From positions 2,232,001-2,296,000 of the forward strand of contig NZ_WSEL01000003.1 in NCBI RefSeq assembly GCF_009758015.1: a stretch of DNA of 64,000 nucleotides, in the 5' to 3' direction. The DNA comes from Ramlibacter pinisoli. GTDB taxonomy: Bacteria > Pseudomonadota > Gammaproteobacteria > Burkholderiales > Burkholderiaceae_C. The stretch's first letter is position 1. Every line of letters begins with the position of its first letter. Of this stretch, positions 8,382 through 16,818 are shown one piece after another. The notes beneath the pieces were generated by a model. The model was not told the origin of the DNA. It searched no databases and saw only the letters and a program-made list of their open reading frames with translations. The translations under genes and the position numbers were made by a program.

Positions 8382-9551
8382 ATGAACGCCATGGACGCCA
8401 GCACCGTCATCCTCATCGGGCACCAGCGCCGCCTGCTCCTGCCTGCGCTGCAGGCCGCGCGCGCCGGCGGGATCCGGCGGCGCATCGTGGTCGGCGACCG
8501 GGCCACGCGCCGCCTGCGCTGGTCGACCTCGTGCAGCCGGCACGTGCTGGTCGACCTGCAGGACCAGCGCGCCGTGACCGACCGGCTGCTCGAGCTGGCG
8601 TGCGAGTTCCCCCAGGCCGTGCTGGTCCCGTGCGACTGCCAGGCCACCAGCCTGCTGCACCGCGTGCGCTCGCGGGTGCCGCTGCCGACCATCCCGCATG
8701 CCGACCCGGAGCTGATCGAGCTGCTGGACGACAAGAGCCGCTTCCAGCGCTTCTGCGAAGAGCAGGATCTGGCCGTGCCCGAGGCGCTGGCGTTCGCGGG
8801 CAAGGAGCAGTTGGTGTTCGACGCCCTGGCCGACGCGCTCGGCGTGCCCTTCGTCGTCAAGCCCGTGCGCGGCTCGGGATCGCTGGGCGTGGTGGTGGTG
8901 CGCCATGCCGAGGAGTTGCAGCGCGGGGTGCTGGACGACGGCGGCTATCCGGCCGGCGCCGTCGTCGTGCAGCGCTACGTGCCGGGCTGCGACGTCGACG
9001 TCGACCTGTTCGCGGTCGATGGCCGGCTGCGCGCGGCCACCGTGCACCGGGTGCGCGGCCACCAGATGCAGTTCGGCCGCCATGCCGCCCTGGAGGCGCT
9101 GGCCGGCCGGCTGTGCGCGGCGACGCACTACAGCGGCCCGATGAACATCGATGCGCGCATCGAGCAGGGCACGGGGCGCATCTTCCTGATCGAATCGAAC
9201 CCGCGCTACTGGGCCTCGCTGCTGGCACCCGCGGCCTGCGGCCTGAACTTCCTGCGCGAAGGGCTGGAGGCCGCGCGCCCCGGCCCGCCGGCGCCGACAC
9301 GCTTTCTCGGCACCGGCAGCACCAGCACCCGGCATCCGCTGCTGCGGCCGGCCGAGTGGCGCGCACTGCTCGCCGACCGCGGCGAGCGCGGACGGCTGCT
9401 GCGCAGCAGCGTGCTCGACCCCTATGCACTGGTGCTGTTCGGCGCCACCCTGCCGGCGCTCGCACGGCGCGTGCTGCGGCGGCTGGCGGCGCCGCTGCGG
9501 CGCAGTGCAGGCCGTGTCGGCTCCGAGCAGGCGCGGGAGGCCATCTCCTAA
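8382..9551 (+). CDS. ATP-grasp family protein, orphan
   Basis: A 389-residue ATP-grasp protein. The N-terminal part (STVILIGHQRRLLLPALQAARAG) looks like a pre-ATP-grasp Rossmann-like domain. Then come LGVPFVVKPVRGSGSLGVVVV (the ATP-binding lysine and glycine-rich loop, about residues 154-175), the hinge-like VVVQRYVPGCDVDVDLFAV, and the metal-binding end MNIDARIEQG followed by FLIESNPRYW, with the Glu and Asn that hold magnesium. Related orphan enzymes resemble the carbamoyl-phosphate synthase large subunit and PylC, and ligate a carboxylate to an amine or thiol. The substrate is unknown, and no other biosynthetic gene is adjacent except the divergent regulator. Confidence 0.8.
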   Translation: MNAMDASTVILIGHQRRLLLPALQAARAGGIRRRIVVGDRATRRLRWSTSCSRHVLVDLQDQRAVTDRLLELACEFPQAVLVPCDCQATSLLHRVRSRVPLPTIPHADPELIELLDDKSRFQRFCEEQDLAVPEALAFAGKEQLVFDALADALGVPFVVKPVRGSGSLGVVVVRHAEELQRGVLDDGGYPAGAVVVQRYVPGCDVDVDLFAVDGRLRAATVHRVRGHQMQFGRHAALEALAGRLCAATHYSGPMNIDARIEQGTGRIFLIESNPRYWASLLAPAACGLNFLREGLEAARPGPPAPTRFLGTGSTSTRHPLLRPAEWRALLADRGERGRLLRSSVLDPYALVLFGATLPALARRVLRRLAAPLRRSAGRVGSEQAREAIS

Positions 9552-9714
9552 TCGTCCCCGATGTCGTGGCGTTGCATCGGCAGCGCCGTCTGGTTCCTTC
9601 AAGAACGCAGGCAGCGGAGCGGACAGCGGCCTGTCATGCAATGGCCATGTGCCGCGTCCACCCTGTCAATTCGGTCAGGGTGCGATCAGGCCGGCGGTGT
9701 TACAAACCGCGCCC

Positions 9715-9903
9715 ATGGTTTTGCGTTTCAAGCCGTGTGATTGCGCCACCCCGGAATTCGTCCGCGAACGTCGCCCCGCGTGGATGCGGCTGCTGTTGCC
9801 GCGACTGCGTCACTGGAGTTGCCGACACTGCGAGCGGCGCTTCGTCGCCAGCAAGGACGTCGTCGTGACCCAGGGCGAGCCGGCGGCGCCCACTCCCCGC
9901 TGA
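9715..9903 (+). CDS. small four-cysteine protein, zinc-ribbon-like
   Basis: A 62-residue protein (MVLRFKPCDCATPEFV) with a CDC pair at residues 8-10 and a CRHC pair at about 36-39, separated by a basic, leucine-rich stretch (RPAWMRLLLPRLRHW). The two cysteine pairs suggest a single structural zinc site. The start ATG at 9715 is the only one compatible with the whole cysteine set. I do not recognise a named family; the spacing is compatible with a minimal zinc ribbon. It stands alone between the ATP-grasp gene and a 322-base gap, with no clear ribosome site. Confidence 0.6.
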   Translation: MVLRFKPCDCATPEFVRERRPAWMRLLLPRLRHWSCRHCERRFVASKDVVVTQGEPAAPTPR

Positions 9904-10225
9904 TCCCCGCGCGTCGCTGAATCCGGCGCGTCAATCCACGCGCTGAACACGCGCGCTGAACACCGTCCGCGCAGGGGGGATTTTCTTGCGCGCGCGCCAG
10001 CGCGCCAGTCGTGCGCGACGCCCGTGTTCGCGCCTTTACCGCTGCGTTGTGGCCCATGCGGCGGCGTCCTACAGACACTCGCGACCACTCCGCTAGGCTG
10101 TCCTCACGCTCGACGCAGAGACCAAGCGCACGGGGGCAGCAGGAGCCGCCCGCCGTCCTCCGCAACCGGTCGAACCTGCGTGGTGCGTCCACGATAAGCA
10201 AGCAATACGCAAGAGAGGCGACTCA
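9904..10225. other. 322-base non-coding gap with a short tandem repeat
   Basis: No gene is supported here. It contains a 12-base direct repeat CGCGCTGAACAC at 9939-9950 and again at 9952-9963 (period 13), and an alternating GC tract around 9988-10006 that can fold on itself. The last 15 bases carry AGAGAGG, the ribosome site for the next gene. No convincing promoter stands out. Confidence 0.5.
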
Positions 10226-10459
10226 GTGCCCCATTCGACTTACCGCATCGAAAGCAGCCACCCGATCGCGAGCCGCTGGCTGCCCGGCTCCGGTTCCCAG
10301 CAGTACTTCGTCCGCGACCGCGCGCTGGCGGTCGCCGTGGCAGCCAAGAGCACCACGCGGCCGGACGGCCAGGAAATCCGCGTCGTCCACGTTGCCACCG
10401 GCGAGGTGGTGTTCCGCAAGCAGAGCGGGCAGCGCCCGGAGTTCGGCGACGAGGCCTGA
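10226..10459 (+). CDS. small hypothetical protein (77 aa)
   Basis: A 77-residue protein starting at a GTG (10226) with AGAGAGG 8 bases upstream. The sequence (MPHSTYRIESSHPIASRWLP, then VRDRALAVAVAAKS and IRVVHVATGEVVFRK) looks like a small all-beta domain: alternating hydrophobic strands, no signal peptide, no cysteines. I do not recognise the family. The clear ribosome site and the run of strand-like segments argue that it is real. It ends 33 bases before the convergent ABC permease gene. Confidence 0.65.
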   Translation: MPHSTYRIESSHPIASRWLPGSGSQQYFVRDRALAVAVAAKSTTRPDGQEIRVVHVATGEVVFRKQSGQRPEFGDEA

Positions 10460-10492
10460 AGCGCCGGGCCGGCCCGCACGCTGCGGCGCGCG

Positions 10493-12094
10493 TCAGCGCC
10501 GCAGCGTGCGGCTCAGGAGGATCACCGGCAGCAACCCCACCAGCACCAAGGCGAGCGACGGCAGGGCCGCCTCGCCCAGGCGTTCGTCGCGCGCGAAGTT
10601 GTACGCGACGACCGCCAGCGTGTCGGTGTTGAAGGGGCGCAGCAGCAGCGTCGCCGGCAGCTCCTTCATGACGTCGACAAACACCAGAAGGCCGGCGGCG
10701 GCCACCGAGCGCCGCAGCAGCGGCCAGTGCACGCCGGACAGCAGCCGCAGGCGGCCGGCGCCCAGCATGCGCGCCGAGTCGTCCAGGCTGGCCGGGATGC
10801 GCGCGTAGCCGCTCTGCACCGCCTGCAGCGCCACCGCCATGAAGCGCACCAGGTAGGCCCACACGACCCCGAGCACGGTCCCGGTGACCCAGAACACGGT
10901 GGTCGATTGCGGCGCCGCCTGCTGCACCCAGCCGACCGGCAGCAGCAGGCCGACGACGATCACCGCGCCCGGCACCGCGTAGCCCAGCCCCGCCAGCCGC
11001 ACCACCACCCGCGTCAGCAGGTCGGCGCCGCGCCGCAGGGCCGCCGCCAGCAGCAGCGCGATCACCACCCCGAGCACGGCGCTGATCGCGCCCAGGCGCA
11101 CGCTGTGGAGGGTCCAGTCGAGGAAGCGGCGCCAGGGCAGGACGGCCCAGTCGGCCAGCAGCGGCCGCAGCATGAACAGCACCGGCAACACGAATCCGAG
11201 CAGGATCGGCAGCGCGCACACCGCGACGGCCGCGGCGGCCCGGCCTCCCGCGAGCACGATGAGCTGGGCCTCGGCCGAACCGGCCGGCCCCTGCCGGGCG
11301 ACCGAGAACCGCAGCCGCTGCTGGGCCCGGTGCTCCAGCAGCAGCAGCCCGGTCACCACGGCCAGCAGCAGCGTCGCCAGCTGCGCCGCCGCGATGCGGT
11401 CGTCCATCGCCAGCCAGGCCTTGTAGATGCCGGCGCTGAAGGTCTGGATGCCGAAGTAGCTGGCCACGCCGAAGTCGGCCAGCGTCTCCATCAGCGCCAG
11501 CGCCACGCCAGCCGCCACCGCCGGCCGCGCCAGCGGGATGGCCACGCGCAGCAGGCGCTCGCGCAGCGGCGCGCCGAGCAGCCGCGCGGCCTCCATCAGG
11601 TGCACGGCGCGGTCGCCCAGCGCGGCCCGCGCCAGCAGGTAGACGTAGGGATAGAGGGTGGCGACGAACACCACGGCGGCGCCGCCGGCGTTGCGCACCT
11701 CGGGGAACATGCGGCCCTCGGCGCCGAGCGCGGCGCGCAGCCACGACTGCAGCGGTCCGCTGAACTGCAGGAAGTCGGTGTAGGCGTAGGCGACGACGTA
11801 GGCCGGCACCGCCAGCGGCAGCAGCAGCGCCCACTCGAAGAGGCGGCGGCCCGGGAAGTCGAACAGCGTCACGGCGGCCGCGCAGGCCGTGCCCACCAGC
11901 GCCACCCCGGCCGCCACCGCCAGGCACAGGCCCAGGCTGGTGAGGGCATAGGCCGGCAGCACCGTCGCGGCCATCTCGCGCAGGATCCCGGCGCTGCGGG
12001 CGTCCCATTGCAGCCAGGAAGCCAGCACGGCCGCCACCGGCAGCACGATGACCACGGCGAGGGCCAGCAGCAGGGCGTCCTGGAGCCGGCGCAT
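10493..12094 (-). CDS. iron(III)-type ABC transporter permease, fused double domain
   Basis: An inner-membrane permease of about 533 residues made of two fused BPD-transport domains, the FbpB/SfuB layout. Each half has an EAA loop that docks the ATPase: EAARLLGAPLRERLLRVAIPL in the first and DDSARMLGAGRLRLLSGVHWPL in the second. I favour the ATG at 12092-12094 (MRRLQDALLLALAVVIVLP), where the first membrane segment begins; the frame also extends to an ATG at 12181, which would put the start in the putative control region. It diverges from the ATPase gene. No periplasmic binding protein gene is in the neighbourhood, unusual for this family. Confidence 0.88.
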   Translation of the reverse strand: MRRLQDALLLALAVVIVLPVAAVLASWLQWDARSAGILREMAATVLPAYALTSLGLCLAVAAGVALVGTACAAAVTLFDFPGRRLFEWALLLPLAVPAYVVAYAYTDFLQFSGPLQSWLRAALGAEGRMFPEVRNAGGAAVVFVATLYPYVYLLARAALGDRAVHLMEAARLLGAPLRERLLRVAIPLARPAVAAGVALALMETLADFGVASYFGIQTFSAGIYKAWLAMDDRIAAAQLATLLLAVVTGLLLLEHRAQQRLRFSVARQGPAGSAEAQLIVLAGGRAAAAVAVCALPILLGFVLPVLFMLRPLLADWAVLPWRRFLDWTLHSVRLGAISAVLGVVIALLLAAALRRGADLLTRVVVRLAGLGYAVPGAVIVVGLLLPVGWVQQAAPQSTTVFWVTGTVLGVVWAYLVRFMAVALQAVQSGYARIPASLDDSARMLGAGRLRLLSGVHWPLLRRSVAAAGLLVFVDVMKELPATLLLRPFNTDTLAVVAYNFARDERLGEAALPSLALVLVGLLPVILLSRTLRR

Positions 12095-12185
12095 CACGGG
12101 GTGCAAGGGGAAGTGGCCAAGCGTGGAACCGAGGTCGGGCCGCCAGTGGCCCGGAAAGACCGCGCCGGATCGGGCATCCAACGCA

Positions 12186-12210
12186 AATGAGAATTGTACG
12201 CATCTAGAAT
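12186..12210 (+). promoter_or_regulatory. candidate fbpC promoter with Fur-like half-site
   Basis: The short gap between the divergent permease and ATPase genes holds AATGAGAAT (12186-12194), which resembles one half of a Fur box, followed by the -10-like hexamer TAGAAT (12205-12210) six bases before the ATPase ATG. The other half of a Fur palindrome is poorly matched, so Fur control is suggestive only. It would fit the iron-transport family of the genes. Confidence 0.4.
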
Positions 12211-12216
12211 GGGTGC

Positions 12217-13314
12217 ATGCATGTGGACGTCGATGCCCTGGGGGTCAGGTACCGCGGACAGCCGCGGGCGGCGGTGGACGGCGTCTCGTTCGGCCTGCCG
12301 GCCGGCGCGATCGGCGTGCTGATCGGGCCTTCGGGCTGCGGCAAGACCACGCTGCTGCGCGCGATCGCCGGCCTCGAGCGGGCCAGCGCGGGCCAGGTCC
12401 GCCTGTCCGGCGAGGTGGTCGAGAGCGCCGACATCCACCTGGCGCCGGAGTCGCGCCGCATCGGCATGGTGTTCCAGGACTACGCCCTGTTCCCGCACCT
12501 GGACGTGGGCCGCAACGTCGCCTTCGGGCTGGGCAAGCTGGCGCGCCACGAGCGGGCGGACCGCGTGGCCGAGGTGCTGGCGCTGGTCGGCCTGCCGGGA
12601 ACGGAGGCGCGGATGCCGCACGAACTGTCGGGTGGCCAGCAGCAACGCATCGCCCTGGCGCGCGCGCTGGCGCCGCGGCCGCGGCTGCTGCTGCTGGACG
12701 AGCCGTTCTCCAGCCTGGACGTCGACCTGCGCGAGCGCCTCGCCCACGAGGTGCGCGGCATCCTCAAGGCGGCCCAGGCGACGGCGCTGTTCGTCACCCA
12801 CGACCAGCTCGAGGCGTTCGCGATCGGCGACACCATCGGCGTCATGCACCAGGGCCGGCTGCACCAGTGGGACGACGCGTACACGCTCTACCACCGGCCG
12901 GCCACGCGCTTCGTCGCCGATTTCATCGGCCACGGCGTGTTCACGCCCGCCCAGCTGCGCGAGCAGGACGGCCAGGTGGTGGTGGACACGCCGCTGGGCG
13001 CGCTGGCCGACGTTTCCAACTGCCCGCTGCCCGCGGCCTTCGAGGGCGGCCACTGCGAGGTGCTGCTGCGCGCCGACGACATCGTCCACGACGACGCCGC
13101 GCCGGTGAAGGCGCAGATCGTGCGCAAGGCCTTCCGCGGCTCGGAGTTCCTCTACACGCTGCGGCTGGCCACCGGCGAGACGGTGCTGGCCCACGTGCCC
13201 AGCCACCACGACCACAAGGTCGGCGAGTGGATCGGCATCCGGCCGGAGGTGGACCACGTGGTCACCTTCGCGCGCGGCGCCGGCGCGTCGGCGCCGCCGA
13301 TGGCGCCCTACTGA
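12217..13314 (+). CDS. ABC transporter ATP-binding protein, FbpC/iron type
   Basis: A 365-residue ATPase with Walker A GPSGCGKTT (residues 37-45), Q-loop FQDYALFP (Gln87), signature LSGGQQQ (137-143), Walker B LLLLDEP (157-163) and the H-loop VTHDQLEA. After about residue 240 comes a TOBE-like regulatory domain. The order and length match FbpC-type ferric importers. It pairs with the divergent permease to drive uptake. The ATG lies 6 bases after a TAGAAT hexamer and has no Shine-Dalgarno sequence, so the mRNA may be leaderless. Its 3' end overlaps the convergent plsC gene by 7 bases. Confidence 0.9.
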   Translation: MHVDVDALGVRYRGQPRAAVDGVSFGLPAGAIGVLIGPSGCGKTTLLRAIAGLERASAGQVRLSGEVVESADIHLAPESRRIGMVFQDYALFPHLDVGRNVAFGLGKLARHERADRVAEVLALVGLPGTEARMPHELSGGQQQRIALARALAPRPRLLLLDEPFSSLDVDLRERLAHEVRGILKAAQATALFVTHDQLEAFAIGDTIGVMHQGRLHQWDDAYTLYHRPATRFVADFIGHGVFTPAQLREQDGQVVVDTPLGALADVSNCPLPAAFEGGHCEVLLRADDIVHDDAAPVKAQIVRKAFRGSEFLYTLRLATGETVLAHVPSHHDHKVGEWIGIRPEVDHVVTFARGAGASAPPMAPY

Positions 13315-14042
13315 CGCAGTTCCTGCACCGCCCGGCGCAGGTCGGCCGCCCACGTGCGCCGGTCGCGGCCGGCCGCGTGCTGGGTGCTGCCGTAGCGGAC
13401 GACGGCCGTGAAGGACGGGCCGCCCAGGGTGCGCCAGAGCGATCCCACCAGCGTGTCGTCGCCGATGTAGGCCGGCGTCAGGCTGCGCTGGCCGCTGCGG
13501 TCGTCGATGAACTGCAGGCCGACCGGCTGCACCGGCGCGCCGACCGCGACCGCCGCCTGGATCAGGTTGGCGTGGAACGGCAGCAGGTCGATGCCGTCGC
13601 TGGTGGTGCCCTCCGGGAACACCGCCACGATGTCGCCCGACTGCAGGCTGGCGGCCATCTGGTGCACCACCCGCATCGCGTCGCGCCGCGAGGCGCGCTC
13701 GATGTACAGGGTGCCGCCACCGGTGGCCAGGGTGCCGATCAGCGGCCAGTGGCGCACTTCCGACTTGGACACGAAGCGGCAATGCCGGGCCGCGTGCATC
13801 ACCAGGATGTCGAGCCAGGAGATGTGGTTGGCCACCAGCAGCAGCGGCCCGTGCAGCGGCGGCTGGCCGTGCACCTGCAGCCCGATGCCCAGCACCTGCA
13901 GCATGCGGCGCGCCCAGGCCTGCACCCGCTCGCTGCGGGCCTGCGGGTCCAGGCGCGGGAACACCGCGACGATGGTGAACCAGCCGGCCAGCGCGTGCAG
14001 CAGGGCCCGCAGCAGCCGCCAGATGGCCCGCAACGGCCGCAT
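13308..14042 (-). CDS. plsC: 1-acyl-sn-glycerol-3-phosphate acyltransferase
   Basis: A 244-residue membrane acyltransferase that converts lysophosphatidate to phosphatidate in phospholipid synthesis. The catalytic HX4D box is NHISWLD (His73, Asp78) and the second family motif is FPEGTTSDG (Pro143-Thr146). The N-terminus carries one hydrophobic segment (residues about 10-28) that anchors it in the membrane. The open frame continues upstream through the dihydroorotase homologue, but the ATG at 14040-14042, 4 bases after that gene's stop, is the natural start. It is the last gene of the yqgE-ruvX-pyrR-pyrB-pyrC' string. Confidence 0.92.
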   Translation of the reverse strand: MRPLRAIWRLLRALLHALAGWFTIVAVFPRLDPQARSERVQAWARRMLQVLGIGLQVHGQPPLHGPLLLVANHISWLDILVMHAARHCRFVSKSEVRHWPLIGTLATGGGTLYIERASRRDAMRVVHQMAASLQSGDIVAVFPEGTTSDGIDLLPFHANLIQAAVAVGAPVQPVGLQFIDDRSGQRSLTPAYIGDDTLVGSLWRTLGGPSFTAVVRYGSTQHAAGRDRRTWAADLRRAVQELRQ

Positions 14043-14046
14043 CCGC

Positions 14047-15354
14047 TCAGGCGGGGCCGGGACCGTCGTCCCAGACGACCTGGCCGCCGACGACCGTCCA
14101 GCGCACCCGGCCGGGCAGCTCGTAGCCGGAGAACGGCGTGTGCTGGCCCTGGCTGCGCAGCGCGCCGGGCTCGACCGTCCAGTAGGCCTGGGGGTCGAAC
14201 ACGCACAGGTCGGCCACCCCGCCCTCGGCCAGCTGGCCGCAGCTGGCCTGCAGGGTGCCGAGCGCGGAGCCGAGCACGCGCGCCGGCTCGCTGGTGACCA
14301 CGGCGAGCGCGCGCGGCAGGCCGCAGCCGCTCTCCTGGCCCCACTTGAGCGCCAGCGACAGCAGCAGCTCCAGCCCGCTGGCGCCGGGTTCGGCCTCGGC
14401 GAACGGCAGCGTCTTGGCGTCCTCGTCGACCGGGGTGTGGTCGGACACCAGGGCATCGACCGTGCCGTCGGCCAGGCCCTCGCGCAGCGCATCGCGGTCG
14501 CGCTGCTGGCGCAGCGGCGGCACCAGCCGCATGCGGCTGTCGAAGTAGCCGATGTCGGTGTCGGTCAGGTGCAGCGAGTTGATGCTGACGTCGCAGCTGA
14601 CCGGCAGCCCCTGGTCCTTGGCGCGCCGCACCAGTTCGATGCCGGCCGCGCTGCTCAGGCGGCACAGGTGCACGCGCGCGCCGGTGGAGCCGGCCAGCTC
14701 CAGGATGGTGTGCAGCGCGATGGTCTCGGCGATCACCGGCACGCCGGCCAGGCCCAGCCGGGTGGCGAGCGGGCCGCTGGCCGCCACGCCCTTGCCCAGG
14801 TGCAGTTCCTGCGGCCGCAGCCAGACCGTGTAGCCGTAGGTGGCGGCGTACTGCATGGCGCGCATCAGCACCTGCGTGTTGGCCAGGCTCACCTCGGCCT
14901 GCGAGAAGCCGATGCAGCCGGCCTCGGTGAGTTCGGCCATCTCGGTCAGCACCTCGCCGGCGAGGCCGCGCGTGAGGGCGCCGAGCGGGAACACGCGGGC
15001 CTGGTGCAGCTTCTCGGCGCGCATCTTCAGCATCTCGACCAGGCCGGGCTCGTCGAGCACCGGGTCGGTGTCGGGCGGGCACACCAGGCTGGTGACGCCG
15101 CCGGCGATGGCCGCGCGCATCTCGGACTCCAGCATGCCCTCGTGCTCGTGGCCCGGCTCGCGCAGGCGCGCCGCCAGGTCGACCAGGCCGGGCGCGACCA
15201 CGCAGCCGGCGGCGTCGAGCGTGCGCGCCGGGTTGAAGCCGGCCGGCGTGCCGCCGATCGACACGATGCGGCCGGCGGCCAGCGCGACGTCGGCGATGGC
15301 GTCGCGGCCCGATGCCGGATCGATGACGCGGCCGTTCTTGATCAGGATCTTCAT
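14047..15354 (-). CDS. pyrX: dihydroorotase homologue lacking metal ligands (PyrC'/PyrX type)
   Basis: A 435-residue protein of the class I dihydroorotase family that has lost its active site. Where catalytic members have DxHxHLREPG it reads DLAARLREPG (residues 59-68), so both first-shell histidines are gone. The usual H-V-S-T strand end reads VHLCRLSSA and the vHaEd segment reads WLRPQEL; only SDHTP survives. In Pseudomonas an inactive homologue (PyrC'/PyrX) is a structural partner of aspartate carbamoyltransferase. The gene lies 3 bases after pyrB, which fits that role. A catalytic dihydroorotase must be encoded elsewhere. Confidence 0.9.
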   Translation of the reverse strand: MKILIKNGRVIDPASGRDAIADVALAAGRIVSIGGTPAGFNPARTLDAAGCVVAPGLVDLAARLREPGHEHEGMLESEMRAAIAGGVTSLVCPPDTDPVLDEPGLVEMLKMRAEKLHQARVFPLGALTRGLAGEVLTEMAELTEAGCIGFSQAEVSLANTQVLMRAMQYAATYGYTVWLRPQELHLGKGVAASGPLATRLGLAGVPVIAETIALHTILELAGSTGARVHLCRLSSAAGIELVRRAKDQGLPVSCDVSINSLHLTDTDIGYFDSRMRLVPPLRQQRDRDALREGLADGTVDALVSDHTPVDEDAKTLPFAEAEPGASGLELLLSLALKWGQESGCGLPRALAVVTSEPARVLGSALGTLQASCGQLAEGGVADLCVFDPQAYWTVEPGALRSQGQHTPFSGYELPGRVRWTVVGGQVVWDDGPGPA

Positions 15355-15357
15355 GCC

Positions 15358-16320
15358 CTATGCCTCGTTGCCGGCGACGATGCTCATCACCGCCATGCGC
15401 ACCGCGATGCCGAAGGTGACCTGCGGCAGGATGACGCTCTGCTTGCCGTCGACCACGGCGGAATCGATCTCCACGCCGCGGTTGATGGGACCGGGGTGCA
15501 TCACGATGGCGTCCGGCTTGGCCAGCTGCAGCTTGTCCGGCGTCAGCCCGAAACTCTTGAAGAACTCCTGCGAGGACGGCAGCAGCGCACCGCTCATGCG
15601 CTCGTTCTGCAGCCGCAGCATGATGACCACGTCGCAGCCGCGGATGCCCTCCTCCAGCGTGTGGCACACCCGCACGCCCATCTGCGCCAGGTCGGCCGGC
15701 ACCAGGGTCTTGGGGCCGACCACGCGCACCTCGGCGCAGCCGAGCGTGGTGAGGGCGTGGATGTCCGAGCGCGCCACCCGCGAATGCAGCACGTCGCCGA
15801 CGATCGCCACTGTGAGGTTGGCGAAGTCCTTCTTGTAGTGGCGGATCGTGTACATGTCGAGCAGCCCCTGCGTGGGGTGCGCATGGCGGCCGTCGCCGGC
15901 GTTGATCACGTGCACGTGCGGCGCGACGTGCTGGGCGATCAGGTAGGGCGCGCCCGACTCGCTGTGGCGCACGACGAACAGGTCGGCGGCCATCGCCGAC
16001 AGGTTGGCGATGGTGTCCAGCAGCGACTCGCCCTTGCTGGCCGAGGAGCGCGCGATGTCGAGGTTGATGACGTCGGCCGACAGGCGCGTGGCCGCGATCT
16101 CGAAGGTGGTGCGGGTGCGGGTGCTGTTCTCGAAGAACAGGTTGAACACGCTCTTGCCGCGCAGCAGAGGGACCTTCTTGACCTCGCGGTCGCTCACGCC
16201 GACGAAGCGGCTGGCGGTGTCGAGGATGTGGGTGACGATGTCGCGCGGCAGGCCTTCCACCGACAACAGGTGGATCAGCTCGCCGTTCTTGTTCAACTGG
16301 GGATTGCGCCTGGAGAGCAT
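15358..16320 (-). CDS. pyrB: aspartate carbamoyltransferase catalytic subunit
   Basis: A 320-residue enzyme for the first committed step of pyrimidine synthesis: carbamoyl phosphate plus aspartate gives carbamoyl aspartate. The carbamoyl-phosphate loop [13 protein letters not shown] is at residues 62-74 (Ser66-Thr69), and HPTQGLLD and the MRLQNER loop are also present. The N-terminus carries a short extension ([15 protein letters not shown]), like the class A enzymes that bind PyrC' and use the extension for nucleotide control. It is 3 bases from pyrR upstream and 3 bases from the dihydroorotase homologue downstream, so the three are co-transcribed. Confidence 0.96.
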   Translation of the reverse strand: MLSRRNPQLNKNGELIHLLSVEGLPRDIVTHILDTASRFVGVSDREVKKVPLLRGKSVFNLFFENSTRTRTTFEIAATRLSADVINLDIARSSASKGESLLDTIANLSAMAADLFVVRHSESGAPYLIAQHVAPHVHVINAGDGRHAHPTQGLLDMYTIRHYKKDFANLTVAIVGDVLHSRVARSDIHALTTLGCAEVRVVGPKTLVPADLAQMGVRVCHTLEEGIRGCDVVIMLRLQNERMSGALLPSSQEFFKSFGLTPDKLQLAKPDAIVMHPGPINRGVEIDSAVVDGKQSVILPQVTFGIAVRMAVMSIVAGNEA

Positions 16321-16323
16321 GGG

Positions 16324-16818
16324 TCAGTTCACCTGGAAGCTGAAGCGGCCGTCGTCATCGCGCGCGAGCTGCAGCGACTGCGTGTCGGGCAGGGCGACCC
16401 GGGCGGCGGCGAACTCGGCCTGCACCGGCAGTTCGCGCCCGCCCCGGTCGACCAGCACCGCCAGCTTGACGCTGGCCGGGCGGCCGAAGTCGAACAGCTC
16501 GTTGAGCACGGCGCGGATGGTGCGGCCGGTGTAGAGCACGTCGTCGAGCAGCACGATGTGGGCGCCGTCGACGTCGAACGGCAGCACCGTCTGCGCGCTC
16601 GAGGCGGCCAGGCCGCGCTGCGCGAAGTCGTCGCGGTGCATGGCCGAGGAGATGACGCCGGCGTCGCCGTCCAGGCCCAGGTCCTTCTGCAGGCGCTGGG
16701 CGAGCCAGGCGCCACCCGAGGTGATGCCCACCAGCCGGCCGTCGCTGCCGCGCAAGGCCGGCACGCCGCGCAGCAGCTCGCGGTACAGCGCCTCGGCGTC
16801 CAGCCGCAAGTCGCTCAT
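16324..16818 (-). CDS. pyrR: PyrR bifunctional pyrimidine regulator/uracil phosphoribosyltransferase
   Basis: A 164-residue type I phosphoribosyltransferase. The PRPP-binding loop IVLLDDVLYTGRT lies at residues 88-100 and ITSGGAWLA at about 32-40. In Gram-positives PyrR binds pyr mRNA and also converts uracil to UMP. In proteobacteria it usually sits in a pyr operon like this one; here it is internal to the operon, so leader attenuation of its own mRNA would have to act upstream of yqgE. The uracil salvage role is the safer call. It overlaps ruvX by 4 bases. Confidence 0.92.
   Translation of the reverse strand: MSDLRLDAEALYRELLRGVPALRGSDGRLVGITSGGAWLAQRLQKDLGLDGDAGVISSAMHRDDFAQRGLAASSAQTVLPFDVDGAHIVLLDDVLYTGRTIRAVLNELFDFGRPASVKLAVLVDRGGRELPVQAEFAAARVALPDTQSLQLARDDDGRFSFQVN

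Noticed and set aside
5879..9868. A 1329-codon plus-strand open frame spanning the regulator and ATP-grasp genes
   Set aside because: It runs antisense to the regulator and then out of frame through the ATP-grasp gene, with Gln/Arg/Gly-rich low-complexity translation. Both real genes have clear domains.
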